NCBI GenBank assembly: GCA_016699165.1
Contig: CP064963.1
Coordinates: 1,240,001 to 1,304,000, forward strand
DNA from: Candidatus Melainabacteria bacterium
Lineage (GTDB): Bacteria; Cyanobacteriota; Vampirovibrionia; Obscuribacterales; Obscuribacteraceae
Direction: 5' to 3'
Length of the DNA: 64,000 nt
Below the pieces are notes generated by a model. The model was not told the DNA's origin. It searched no databases and worked only from the letters and a program-made list of their open reading frames with translations. This document shows positions 36,389 through 45,420 of the stretch, piece by piece. Made by a program: the position numbers and the translations under genes. The number at the start of each line of letters is the position of its first letter. The first letter of the stretch is position 1.

Positions 36389-37513
36389 TCATTTAGCTAT
36401 GCCAAACTTGGATTGGGCGTTCTGGTAAGCACTTTTGAGATGTTGACGACTTACATGTGTATACAGTTGTGTCGTGGCTACACTTGAGTGTCCCAACATT
36501 TCCTGGACACTGCGCAAGTCGGCACCATTTTCAATTAAGTGAGTAGCAAAGCTATGACGAAGAGTGTGCGGGGTTATGTTTTTATTGGCAGAGATGCCAG
36601 CGCGCTTAGACAGTCTTTTTAAAGTTTGCCAGACGACAAGGCGACTGAGTCTTTTGCCCGAATTATCAAGAAACAAAAAGGTGGTCGTTTTATCTGGGGT
36701 TTCTTCGAGCAATTTCAAAATGGCCGCAATCGCCTTTTCGCCAATAGGTACTATGCGCTCTTTGTTTCCCTTACCAAGACAACGTACATATCCTTGTTCT
36801 AAATTGACGTCTAACTTGCTCAATCCGCATAACTCAGACACACGCAATCCGCCTGCGTAAAGCAATTCGACAATCGCTTTTTCTCTTGGTGTAATGCAAG
36901 CCTTTATAAGTTGTTGCATCTCTTGCACCGTGAGCACCACAGGTAGTCTCTTACCTAACTTAGGACTATTTATAGTTTGAAGTGGGTCTTTGTCTATTAG
37001 TTTTTCAATTTGCATCCAGGCAACCAAGCCGCGCAAAGAAGCCAGGGCTCTGGCTATAGACGAAGATTTTTTACCTGATGCATGTAAATGACCGATGTAT
37101 TTAGTAACTGTTTGTTTTATCTCGATATTTTTCAAAGCAACTTCGTTTTTGGCAAACCAAATTTGAAAGGCTTGCAGATCAGACATGTAAGCTTTCTTGC
37201 TATGCACAGATATCATGCGCTCGTAGCTAATATGATCGAAATACTTTTTGATACAATTTTGCCAGTACAAAAGCGAACTGTATCTGGTGTCATTGTCTTT
37301 CTTGGTAGGCGCGAAATTCTGAGCTGAGACACTATTGACGGTGCCCAGAGATAAGCTTAGATTTTTGCTGCCTGAAAGCGATATCGATACAGAAGCTGAG
37401 CCGGAGCCAGCTTTAGAGGAGTCGACGGGCCCCTCCCTGGTTCGATCCGGAGAGGAGCACGATCCCCCTGTGACCGATACGGACACAGACGAGGTATATT
37501 CAGTTGTACTCAT
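36389..37513 (-). CDS. XerC/XerD-type tyrosine recombinase
   Basis: A site-specific recombinase of 374 residues. Catalytic residues: Arg in AGGLRVSELC, His-x2-Arg in HTLRHSFATHL, His in MLGHSSVATTQ and Tyr in TQLYTHV. A SAM-like N-terminal DNA-binding domain (about residues 82-180) precedes it. The first 70 residues are a Ser/Gly/Val-rich tail without counterpart in XerC/D. No attachment site or mobile element is seen nearby, so chromosome dimer resolution is the best guess; whether it pairs with a second Xer cannot be told here. Confidence 0.9.
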   Translation of the reverse strand: MSTTEYTSSVSVSVTGGSCSSPDRTREGPVDSSKAGSGSASVSISLSGSKNLSLSLGTVNSVSAQNFAPTKKDNDTRYSSLLYWQNCIKKYFDHISYERMISVHSKKAYMSDLQAFQIWFAKNEVALKNIEIKQTVTKYIGHLHASGKKSSSIARALASLRGLVAWMQIEKLIDKDPLQTINSPKLGKRLPVVLTVQEMQQLIKACITPREKAIVELLYAGGLRVSELCGLSKLDVNLEQGYVRCLGKGNKERIVPIGEKAIAAILKLLEETPDKTTTFLFLDNSGKRLSRLVVWQTLKRLSKRAGISANKNITPHTLRHSFATHLIENGADLRSVQEMLGHSSVATTQLYTHVSRQHLKSAYQNAQSKFGIAK

Positions 37514-37539
37514 ATCACATATGATACAGATTTAAGACT

Positions 37540-40500
37540 TTAATGCAATGACTCCGCCTGCGGTGCAGCGGTTTCTAGGCCAGGAATCGGGTGAGCCGTA
37601 GCCTGAGGCAGGTTGGGCAGCCATTTGAACGTCTTCTCGATTGTTTTGGCAATTGTCTTTGGATTGTCAAGCGGGGCTGATATATTGAACTGGAAGGTTC
37701 GCGGTTTGTCTGTAGCAATCGCTCCAATCACTGGAAGCGTCGGTAAATTTTGTAATTTTCCAAATGTAGCCACTTTTAGTGCTTTCTGCAAAGTGAGATT
37801 GCGAGATAGTTTTCCAAACTCACCACCAAGCATACTTTGAGTAACTCGTGGAATTCGCCCGGCAATTTCCATGTCTATTTTATTGCTCTTCAGATTGGCT
37901 TTGCCCAAGCCCCACAAGCGCATGTCTGTGCCGCTGAACTTAATTTCGTTTATTTTCACAACCTGATTTGCGATATTGAATCTGGTGCTAAGTTCGGAGT
38001 ACTGACCACTGCGAACGGGCCAGACACTTTGAAGCAAATTATTTAGATTGAAGCCAAAGATGCCCTGTGTAAGCAAATTATATTGAGTCAGCCTGGTTTC
38101 AAGATCTCCAAAACGACTTACAAGTCCGTTAGCAAAAACAATCTGTCCTGAACCAGATAGATTATTCATCGTTTCTTCGTAATTTGTGCCTTTAGTTTTT
38201 ATTTCCAGGTTGGCTTTAACGTCGCCTGTAATCTCGTTTTGCACACCAAAGATCTTTTCACTCACCACTTGAGCTGAGACATCTTTGGCAGAAGACTTCA
38301 AGTACATAGAATTATCTGTGGTATCAGCCCAGCCACTATAGTCGACCACGCCACCAGCCAATTTTGCCTTGCCTTCCTTTATAGACAAACGCAACAAATG
38401 CTCTTTGCCTTTTTTTTCTTCTAGCGCCAACAGCGCATTCATGTCGGTTACAGGTAAATCTTTCACCAAAAGCGAGTCTAAACTCATCGCAAAAACATTG
38501 GCATTATTTTTATTATTCTTGAGCGAATCGCGCACTTTTTGATTGGCTTCAATTTTACCCGATAGATTTTTTACATCAAAAGCAGGCAGATTGAGATTCT
38601 TGATATTCATCTGTCCATCGATAAGTGGATGAACAAGCGGTCCTTTAGCATTCACTTCGCCTTGTATCTCGCCTGATGTATTTTTTGCAAGAGGCGGATT
38701 GAGAATAGAAATGAGTGTGGCTATGGAAGCTTTCTTTGGAATACCAAAAGTAATATCAATATCTGGCGAAGTAGATTTATCTTTGTCGTGGTCTAATACC
38801 TCGGCTTTAATTGTCATCAAAGTTTCGCCGACTAAAATATTAGATGTATCAACGAAAATACGCTCTGGCTCAATAGTTACTTTGCCTTCAAGCTTAATGT
38901 CTTTGCCAGGAGGCTGATGAACCACTCCAAAAGGACCGCTTACTTCAAGCTGATTATCATGGTCTGCAAGCAAAGACACTTCGGCTGTGTTTTTCTTGGC
39001 CGAGCCTTTAACAATCGATTTAAGCGATATCACGCCTTGTGACTTTATATCTACTTTTTGATCTTTAAGTACTTGCGACAAGCGTGGCACCAACTGTAGT
39101 ATCTCGGAAGGAACAAGTGTCATCTCCACTTGCGATTCCCAGAAAGGATCCTTGCTTCGATATTCTTTTACGAATCCATCTAAGTTAAATCGACTACCTT
39201 TGACTCTGCCCTGCAAATCATTAAAGAGCAAGTCGTCGTCAGAAAAAGCCATGACACCGGCAACATCAAAGAGTGGCAATTTAGACACAGAAGCACCAGC
39301 TTTGTAACAGCCAACAATGCCATCGATACTTTCCTGACCCGTGCCTTTTCCATCTTGCGAATAAAGCACTTCGCCAAATATTTTTCCGTAAGGTCCTACA
39401 ATTCCATAGGTATGCAACAAGTCGCGATACGCTTTTCGTAGCGGTGCGGGCATGGCTGTAGACATCAAATAATAATGAATATCAGCCAGTTCTATCTTGT
39501 CTGTTTTAGCGCGCACACGCTGCAAGATACAAGCGGTGGAAAGGTCCTTAATGTACAAATCAACTGCGATTGTGTTGTTGTGCGAGATGATATCGATGTC
39601 GTCCAATATCAAAGTATCTTCGTTATAAACAATGCTTCCATCCACTGTCTCTAGTGGATTAGCAAGACCTGGTGGTTGATAATACAAGTCATCTGGAACA
39701 GCACTAAAGTAAATTTTGGGGTTATCCGCCATGCCGCTTATACGCAGGCGAACGTCTTTCACTTTTCCGTACAATTGACGCTCAGTGAAGATAGGCAATT
39801 GCACTTTGAACATAGTGATCAAACTGCTCAAGTGTCGCAAATCAAAAGATGTCGCGTGGAAAGATATGTCCACAAGCGGATTTTGAGCGATAGTCATATT
39901 TCCGTCTAACTGAAAATCTCCATTGCCCATTTTGCCTTTGAAGCCTTGCAACTTTATAGTGCCGCCGTTCTTGCGAGCATCTATATGTACATCGCCTGTG
40001 ACGTTTGAGACTTCGAGCAATTTGTTCTGCAATGAAAGCCCGGCTTTGCGTAATGAAGATGTTCCTAGTACATGATAATCATTACCGGTGAGGTCTAGGT
40101 CGAATTTAGAATCCACAGCACCATCTAATTCAAATTTGGTTCCAGGAAGTTTGAGCAATTTGGACAACTGAGCTGCTGCTTGTTTGTTTGCTTGAAAATT
40201 GTTGCTTGCCTGGCGCAAATCAATTGATTTAGCCTCGATATCAAAATGTCCTTTGCCATGATCAAAATCAAAAATATTAGAATTAAGATCAATCCAGCCT
40301 TTGGCTGTTACTTTACCAGCACTGCCCCTGGTGCTATTAACTCTCATTTCGCCATACTCAAGCTTTGCGATTTTGGCATTATCGATGGTCACTTTGCCGC
40401 TCATTTTAGTTTGCGGCATTAGACCCACTGAGGAAAGTATCGGAAACTGTGTAAGTAGTTTTTGCACAATCTCTTTCATGACCAGATCTTCAGAAGAAAT

Positions 40501-41721
40501 CTCGGTCTTGGCGATAGCGTTTTTAGCCTTGCCATGAATTTTGATAGTCAAAAATGCTTGTCCAGACAGGCTTGCAGGCATAATTTTCTGTTTGGAATTA
40601 ATTGGTCTTATGGTCAAATCGTTTGTGGTTGGGTTTTTGAGCTTGCCCTGAATCTGGGCTGTGACAGTAGCTTCTGTGTGCTGCCAGTTATGCAATTCAC
40701 CAGATGAATTAAGCTCGATGGCGCTGAATTTGAATTTTGTATCCTTCCAAACAAGTTTTTTGTCATCTAAATCGACTGTAGCTCTGCCTTTGGCTTCTTT
40801 GGTGTCGATTGACTTGATTCCATAGTTGTTTACCGCCACAGAAAGTGTCGGCGTATTTAAATCGATGAAAGCGCGTATACCCTTAGTTGTATTTCCTTTA
40901 CCCTCGACTTTGAGATTCATGTTAGCTTTGGGCAACTGCGCCAAAGTTTTTTCGTCTTGCAACTCTTTTGCTAATTTGGGATTAAAAATTGAAGCAAACT
41001 GCGAGATTTCGCGCGTATTGAGATTAGTGCTATTGAGCGTAAAACTCAAATCGTGGTCATCTACACCTTGCTTAAGAATAAATCCCTCTAGGCGAATCTT
41101 GCTTGTATGCCCTTCGCCAACATGGTCGCCAGAAAAGAAGAATGGCAAATTCTTGCCTTTGCGTGGCGAGTTTAAAAGCAATCGCACATCTTTGAAATCG
41201 ACAGCAGTTGCCGGCGCCTGAGGAATCACTCTTACTGTACCGTTCTTGAATTGAATCAAGTCCACGTCAGTATTTTCGATATGCAATAAGTCGTCGAAGT
41301 TCCAGTCGGTGGGCTCTGGACCAGTTTTAATCAAAAATACTTGAGCATCATCAAAATCGAGATGCTTCATTCGAAAGCGCCCAGAAAACAGGGGCAGAAT
41401 CGATAATCCAAACGATGCGTGCTTCGAAACGAAGAGTGGAGCGCCCTTGGTGTCCCAAACCCCAACTTTGTCGGACTCAACGTTAAGACCATTCAAACCG
41501 ATGCCCCAGGTCAGCTTTCCAAGCTTTACATTGCGCGAAAGCGTCTGATTAACAACTTTCTCGATATGCGGACGCATCCAGTTTATGTCCCGCAGTAGCG
41601 CAACAGCCGCCAGGACTGCTAAAGTGAGTATCCACAAGGCGATAAACTTGGCAATAAGCAGTTTATGGCCCGTGGGCGATAATCTGGGAGTCGGTTTTTC
41701 CACTGGTTTTAATGTTTGCAC
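37540..41721 (-). CDS. Giant AsmA/YhdP-like envelope protein
   Basis: A 1393-residue protein with an N-terminal membrane helix (about 22-45) and a very long, mostly beta C-terminal part. VVNQTLSRNVKLGKLTW and the PLFSGRFRMKHLDFDDAQVFL stretch match the AsmA-family opening; the C-terminal GSGQIVFANGLVSRFGDLETRL and FDIANQ-like region matches the YhdP end. AsmA-like proteins bridge the inner and outer membranes and carry phospholipid or glycolipid. Its presence argues for a double-membrane cell. It starts at ATG 41721 divergent from the exported protein at 41747. Other AsmA-like copies outside the window are probable. Confidence 0.85.
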   Translation of the reverse strand: MQTLKPVEKPTPRLSPTGHKLLIAKFIALWILTLAVLAAVALLRDINWMRPHIEKVVNQTLSRNVKLGKLTWGIGLNGLNVESDKVGVWDTKGAPLFVSKHASFGLSILPLFSGRFRMKHLDFDDAQVFLIKTGPEPTDWNFDDLLHIENTDVDLIQFKNGTVRVIPQAPATAVDFKDVRLLLNSPRKGKNLPFFFSGDHVGEGHTSKIRLEGFILKQGVDDHDLSFTLNSTNLNTREISQFASIFNPKLAKELQDEKTLAQLPKANMNLKVEGKGNTTKGIRAFIDLNTPTLSVAVNNYGIKSIDTKEAKGRATVDLDDKKLVWKDTKFKFSAIELNSSGELHNWQHTEATVTAQIQGKLKNPTTNDLTIRPINSKQKIMPASLSGQAFLTIKIHGKAKNAIAKTEISSEDLVMKEIVQKLLTQFPILSSVGLMPQTKMSGKVTIDNAKIAKLEYGEMRVNSTRGSAGKVTAKGWIDLNSNIFDFDHGKGHFDIEAKSIDLRQASNNFQANKQAAAQLSKLLKLPGTKFELDGAVDSKFDLDLTGNDYHVLGTSSLRKAGLSLQNKLLEVSNVTGDVHIDARKNGGTIKLQGFKGKMGNGDFQLDGNMTIAQNPLVDISFHATSFDLRHLSSLITMFKVQLPIFTERQLYGKVKDVRLRISGMADNPKIYFSAVPDDLYYQPPGLANPLETVDGSIVYNEDTLILDDIDIISHNNTIAVDLYIKDLSTACILQRVRAKTDKIELADIHYYLMSTAMPAPLRKAYRDLLHTYGIVGPYGKIFGEVLYSQDGKGTGQESIDGIVGCYKAGASVSKLPLFDVAGVMAFSDDDLLFNDLQGRVKGSRFNLDGFVKEYRSKDPFWESQVEMTLVPSEILQLVPRLSQVLKDQKVDIKSQGVISLKSIVKGSAKKNTAEVSLLADHDNQLEVSGPFGVVHQPPGKDIKLEGKVTIEPERIFVDTSNILVGETLMTIKAEVLDHDKDKSTSPDIDITFGIPKKASIATLISILNPPLAKNTSGEIQGEVNAKGPLVHPLIDGQMNIKNLNLPAFDVKNLSGKIEANQKVRDSLKNNKNNANVFAMSLDSLLVKDLPVTDMNALLALEEKKGKEHLLRLSIKEGKAKLAGGVVDYSGWADTTDNSMYLKSSAKDVSAQVVSEKIFGVQNEITGDVKANLEIKTKGTNYEETMNNLSGSGQIVFANGLVSRFGDLETRLTQYNLLTQGIFGFNLNNLLQSVWPVRSGQYSELSTRFNIANQVVKINEIKFSGTDMRLWGLGKANLKSNKIDMEIAGRIPRVTQSMLGGEFGKLSRNLTLQKALKVATFGKLQNLPTLPVIGAIATDKPRTFQFNISAPLDNPKTIAKTIEKTFKWLPNLPQATAHPIPGLETAAPQAESLH

Positions 41722-41746
41722 GTGTTTAATGATAGGACAGAATTTA

Positions 41747-42640
41747 GTGAATAGTAGAAAGAGCCAAATTATATGTTCTGAACCAAGCTTGAAAAAATGT
41801 GCTTCAAGCTTAGGCTTATGCCTCTTAATGGCTGGGACACTCCCAGTTTATGGACTCCAAACAAAGGCCGAGAGTTCCTTGCTGATTGCTAAATCAAGTA
41901 ACAATATGGACTCGGACGTGTTCGAGCCTGAGCAAATGCTCAAAGAAGAGCACCGCTCAGAACAAGCGTCTAATACGCAGTCTCAGCAACAAATAGAACC
42001 ACAAGCGCCATCTGAAGCAGAAGCAACCGCTGAAGAAATGAGATACGAAAAGCAGGTGGAGCGCATCGAGCCTCCTCAACAAGAGCCACAGCCTATTGTG
42101 CAACGTAGCGCAAAACGTGCCAAAGCATTACCCGATATTCGCGAAGTTGTACCTGACGGGAAAACACTACCGCAGAACTTCGAGAACATGAAAAAGAAAG
42201 TAAAACAAAAACGAGGACGCAAGCAAGCCGACGAAGAAATGCCTCCAGTGGCACCACGCATAGTGCCATACTCCCAAGCCCAAGCTCAAACAAAAAAATC
42301 CGACCCACAAGAAGAGTCTTTGCAAAAACTCGTACACGAGCTTGAATACGGGACTTTAGACCGGTCTATAAAGGTTTTGCGCGAGCTAATAAGCAATTAT
42401 CCCGAAGATACTGACTATAAGAAACTGCTCGACATGGCACTCTCGCTTAAAGATGCAGACACCTGGTATTCGTATCAACGCAACACCCCAAGCCCGTCTA
42501 TGAGCCAGGGTGACGAGGACAGACCCAAGCCGCAGCCAAAACCAATTCCACAAATTCAAGCCTCATCGGACAATCCGCGAGTAAATGAATTGAAACGATC
42601 GTCCTGGTTGTTGATTAAAAACAACTATCGCAAAAACTAA
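41747..42640 (+). CDS. Hypothetical exported protein with coiled-coil and TPR-like end
   Basis: About 297 residues from the GTG at 41747, chosen because AGGA lies nine bases upstream and the product then begins with a signal peptide (SLGLCLLMAGTLPVYG). An in-frame ATG at 41729 is possible. A Gln/Glu/Pro-rich linker (residues about 50-185) is followed by a helical region (LVHELEYGTLDRSIKVLREL) like one TPR. No family recognised. It is nine bases before the EamA gene, so the two are one transcript. Confidence 0.7.
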   Translation: MNSRKSQIICSEPSLKKCASSLGLCLLMAGTLPVYGLQTKAESSLLIAKSSNNMDSDVFEPEQMLKEEHRSEQASNTQSQQQIEPQAPSEAEATAEEMRYEKQVERIEPPQQEPQPIVQRSAKRAKALPDIREVVPDGKTLPQNFENMKKKVKQKRGRKQADEEMPPVAPRIVPYSQAQAQTKKSDPQEESLQKLVHELEYGTLDRSIKVLRELISNYPEDTDYKKLLDMALSLKDADTWYSYQRNTPSPSMSQGDEDRPKPQPKPIPQIQASSDNPRVNELKRSSWLLIKNNYRKN

Positions 42641-42648
42641 TTTTCAAA

Positions 42649-43548
42649 ATGGCATCCGGCTCGAATCTTTTACCTAGCCTTGCTGTTTTAACGTCGATAA
42701 TTTCTTTGACAGTCGGAACTTCATTTGGCAAACACCTTTTTTCCGTGGTTGGTCCTGAAGGAACGTCAGCGATAAGAGTTGGTCTGGCTGCGGTTTTGAT
42801 GCTCGCCTTCTGGAGACCATGGAGACAGCCTTTAGATAAAGACGCTATAAAACGAATTGGAATTTACGGTCTAGTGATGGGCGGTATGAATTTCTGTTTT
42901 TACATGTCCCTAGATACGCTGCCCATAGGCATCGCCATTGCTATTGAATTTACAGGACCACTGGTGGTGGCAATTCTTTCTTCGCGAAAAGTACTCGATT
43001 TTCTGTGGATAATTTTAGCTGTTGTTGGTCTTGCTATGCTTTTACCTATAACACCAGGGGCAGTATCACTAAATCCGATAGGTGTTGCCTATGCATTTAC
43101 CGCTGCAACACTGTGGGGACTCTATATTGTTGTCGGAAAACGGGTTGGACACTTGCCTGCAGGACACACCACCTCTTACGGAATGATGATTGGCGGCGTT
43201 TTATTATTTCCTTTTGCAATCACACATGTAGGTGCCAAAATTCTGGATCCAAATTTACTTTTTGGTGGACTTGGTCTTGCCATCGCATCTAGTGCTATTC
43301 CATATACATTAGAAATGTACGCATTAAAAAGATTACCTCGAAATACTTTTAGTATCTTGCTCAGTCTAGAACCTGCAGTCGGAGCCATTTCGGGCATGCT
43401 AATTTTGAGTGAGCATTTATCTATTCAACAATGGATTGCTATAGCAAGTGTGATGCTTGCATCCATTGGAAGTGCAGTATCATCAAAGACACACGAAACA
43501 GTAAGTGATGATTCTATCGAAGCTGCAGACGCTGAAATCGTCGCCTGA
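42649..43548 (+). CDS. EamA-family drug/metabolite transporter (RhtA-like)
   Basis: A ten-helix inner-membrane carrier of 299 residues with two EamA repeats. It resembles RhtA-type exporters of threonine and homoserine in the stretch TSAIRVGLAAVLMLAFWRPW, ALKRLPRNTFSILLSLEPAVGAISG and the LSIQQWIAIASVMLAS end. The substrate is not certain. It starts ATG 42649 right after the previous gene, although the ribosome binding site is weak. Confidence 0.88.
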   Translation: MASGSNLLPSLAVLTSIISLTVGTSFGKHLFSVVGPEGTSAIRVGLAAVLMLAFWRPWRQPLDKDAIKRIGIYGLVMGGMNFCFYMSLDTLPIGIAIAIEFTGPLVVAILSSRKVLDFLWIILAVVGLAMLLPITPGAVSLNPIGVAYAFTAATLWGLYIVVGKRVGHLPAGHTTSYGMMIGGVLLFPFAITHVGAKILDPNLLFGGLGLAIASSAIPYTLEMYALKRLPRNTFSILLSLEPAVGAISGMLILSEHLSIQQWIAIASVMLASIGSAVSSKTHETVSDDSIEAADAEIVA

Positions 43549-43605
43549 ACTGAAATTTTCTACATCAAAAGTGATAGACTAACGGCGGAATCCAGGAGTC
43601 CTTTC

Positions 43606-44898
43606 ATGAAAAAATCGCTATTGGCAATCGCCGCAATTTCTGCTCTTTCAATCAACTCATTCATTGTCCCAGCCCACGCTCAAGAGTATGCGCCCGGGCA
43701 AGCAGTAGAAGTAGATATTTCAGGTATCAACAGTTGGGAAGGCGGAACTGTCATTCCTTTTCTTCCAGGCGATTCTCAAGATGGATATCAGGTAAGAGTA
43801 AAAGTCCCGCGGTACTCTTTGTATCCAGATGGCTTTATGGTCCAAAAAATTCACATGCGCCCAGGTGCAGCGGCGCCAGCCCCAGCGGCTCAACCACAGC
43901 AGCCTCAACAAGTTCAACAACCTCAACAAGTTCAACAACCTCGCCAAGCGCCTCAAGCGCCCGCTCATGCCAATCAACCTCCAAATCCTTGGGTACCAAT
44001 TCACAATCCAAGACCCTGGGAAAATAATCCAGGAGCGAACCAGCCTGCACATCAAGCTCCAAATCAAGGACAAGGTAAAGGTCTTAAATTCCAGCCAGGT
44101 GACAAAGTCGAAATTGATGGTGCCCACATAAATGTATGGGAAGCAGCAACCGTTCTTCCCTTAGAAGCTAATGACCCTCACGACGGCAGTGTCTATCGCA
44201 TACGAATAGACAAATACACCATTACTCCTCACGGAATGTTGGTTCAAGCTTCAGAACTTCGACCAGGAAAAGGTGGCGGTGCTGCACTTGCCAATCACAA
44301 AGTGGGAGACCGAGTCGATGCACAAAGCAATGGCAAATGGTATTCATCGACCATTGTCGAGAAAAGAGGCATCGACGAATACAAAGTTCACTACGATGGT
44401 TGGGATGCTAAATTTGATGAATGGGTAGATCCCACACGCATCAAAGGTCTTGGACAAGGTGGTCCAGCTAGGGGCGATCGCAATCCCGTTGCAAGCAATG
44501 GTGGCGGCGGTGGTGGCATGCAAAAAGCGGCCAATACAGATGCTGGAATGAAGCCGCAATTAAATAATGGCGTTCCAAATATTCCAGGCACGGGCTGGGA
44601 CATGATGTCTATTGGCAAACGCGGCGAGGCACCATCTGTGGCGCAATCGTTTGCGCAAAGCTTTTCGTTCAGCAAAGACGGTCGCTGGTCAGTTGCAAGA
44701 TACGGGCTTGCTGCAGGTCAAATGGGGACCTACAAAGTTCAAGGCAATAGACTAATCATGACCAATAGCTTGAACGGAGAAATCTTTGGCAACTACGCCA
44801 TGAATTGGAAAGCAGGCGAGAACATAATGGAACTCGATGACGGCAAATGGATTTTGCGCATGAAACATGTGTCGAATAATGCCTATGGTGGCAAATAA
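43606..44898 (+). CDS. Secreted protein with Tudor-knot-like domain
   Basis: A 430-residue protein with a signal peptide (LLAIAAISALSINSFIVPAHA). Two related beta segments (GQAVEVDISGINSWEGGTV and GDKVEIDGAHINVWEAATV) flank a Pro/Gln-rich linker. A Tudor-knot/chromo-barrel-like domain follows at about residues 230-285 (GDRVDAQSNGKWYSSTIV, then YKVHYDGWDAKFDEWVD), then a Gly-rich linker and a C-terminal beta domain. Tudor-knot domains bind nucleic acid or methylated peptides in eukaryotes; outside the cell the ligand may differ. The AGGAG ribosome binding site is good. No family recognised as a whole. Confidence 0.85.
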   Translation: MKKSLLAIAAISALSINSFIVPAHAQEYAPGQAVEVDISGINSWEGGTVIPFLPGDSQDGYQVRVKVPRYSLYPDGFMVQKIHMRPGAAAPAPAAQPQQPQQVQQPQQVQQPRQAPQAPAHANQPPNPWVPIHNPRPWENNPGANQPAHQAPNQGQGKGLKFQPGDKVEIDGAHINVWEAATVLPLEANDPHDGSVYRIRIDKYTITPHGMLVQASELRPGKGGGAALANHKVGDRVDAQSNGKWYSSTIVEKRGIDEYKVHYDGWDAKFDEWVDPTRIKGLGQGGPARGDRNPVASNGGGGGGMQKAANTDAGMKPQLNNGVPNIPGTGWDMMSIGKRGEAPSVAQSFAQSFSFSKDGRWSVARYGLAAGQMGTYKVQGNRLIMTNSLNGEIFGNYAMNWKAGENIMELDDGKWILRMKHVSNNAYGGK

Positions 44899-44925
44899 GC
44901 AATTTTCGTTCTAGTTTTGCTAGCC

Positions 44926-45309
44926 TTAACTACCTTCGCTCTTTTTTAAAGTCTGGACATAATGATAAAGGTCTTTCAGCACCTTGTCGTTTTTTATCAA
45001 ATTCTCGTAATGTGGCATTGTACCCATCGGCGCTTTCAAATAATTCTTGAAAGTCACAAAGCTTGAAAGATATTTTGATTCAGCAACTGGCTTTTGCGGA
45101 TTAACTACATTGCCACCATTTATGTGACAAGAACTGCAATGAGACGCGAACGTCAGCTCGCCCTTATTCTTAGTAGCCTCAGCCTTCGCTTTCGTCTTTG
45201 TTTGAGATGCACCTTTAGGCGCGACTTGTGGCTTAGCCCAACAGTTAATAGTCTGACAAACTAATGCAAGCGCCAAGGTTGGCAGAATAAACCATTTCGT
45301 TCTAAACAT
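44926..45309 (-). CDS. Class I cytochrome c, c6-like
   Basis: A 127-residue exported monohaem cytochrome. It has a signal peptide (FILPTLALALVCQTINCWA), a CSSCH haem site near residue 58 and a methionine (GTMPHYENL) as likely sixth ligand. The stretch SCHINGGNVVNPQKPV resembles cytochrome c6, but the fold is common and respiratory cytochromes also fit. It would shuttle electrons in the periplasm to a terminal oxidase. Confidence 0.85.
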   Translation of the reverse strand: MFRTKWFILPTLALALVCQTINCWAKPQVAPKGASQTKTKAKAEATKNKGELTFASHCSSCHINGGNVVNPQKPVAESKYLSSFVTFKNYLKAPMGTMPHYENLIKNDKVLKDLYHYVQTLKKSEGS

Positions 45310-45420
45310 TTTAAACCCTCAACGCTCACTAATCAGTGTCAACGCTCAACTACCAACCATATGAGTTCTACCACGTTTTGTTTTTGCTCAACTACTTTTA
45401 GATTCCAAGTTGATCCACCA

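Noticed and set aside
36389..37513. Integrated element around the Xer recombinase
   Set aside because: No flanking tRNA, direct repeats, phage or plasmid genes; neighbours look like ordinary chromosomal genes.
43720..44127. Minus-strand open frame of 135 codons over the secreted Tudor-knot gene
   Set aside because: It mirrors the Pro/Gln linker (giving Leu- and Arg-rich sequence) of a gene with a signal peptide and a good ribosome binding site.
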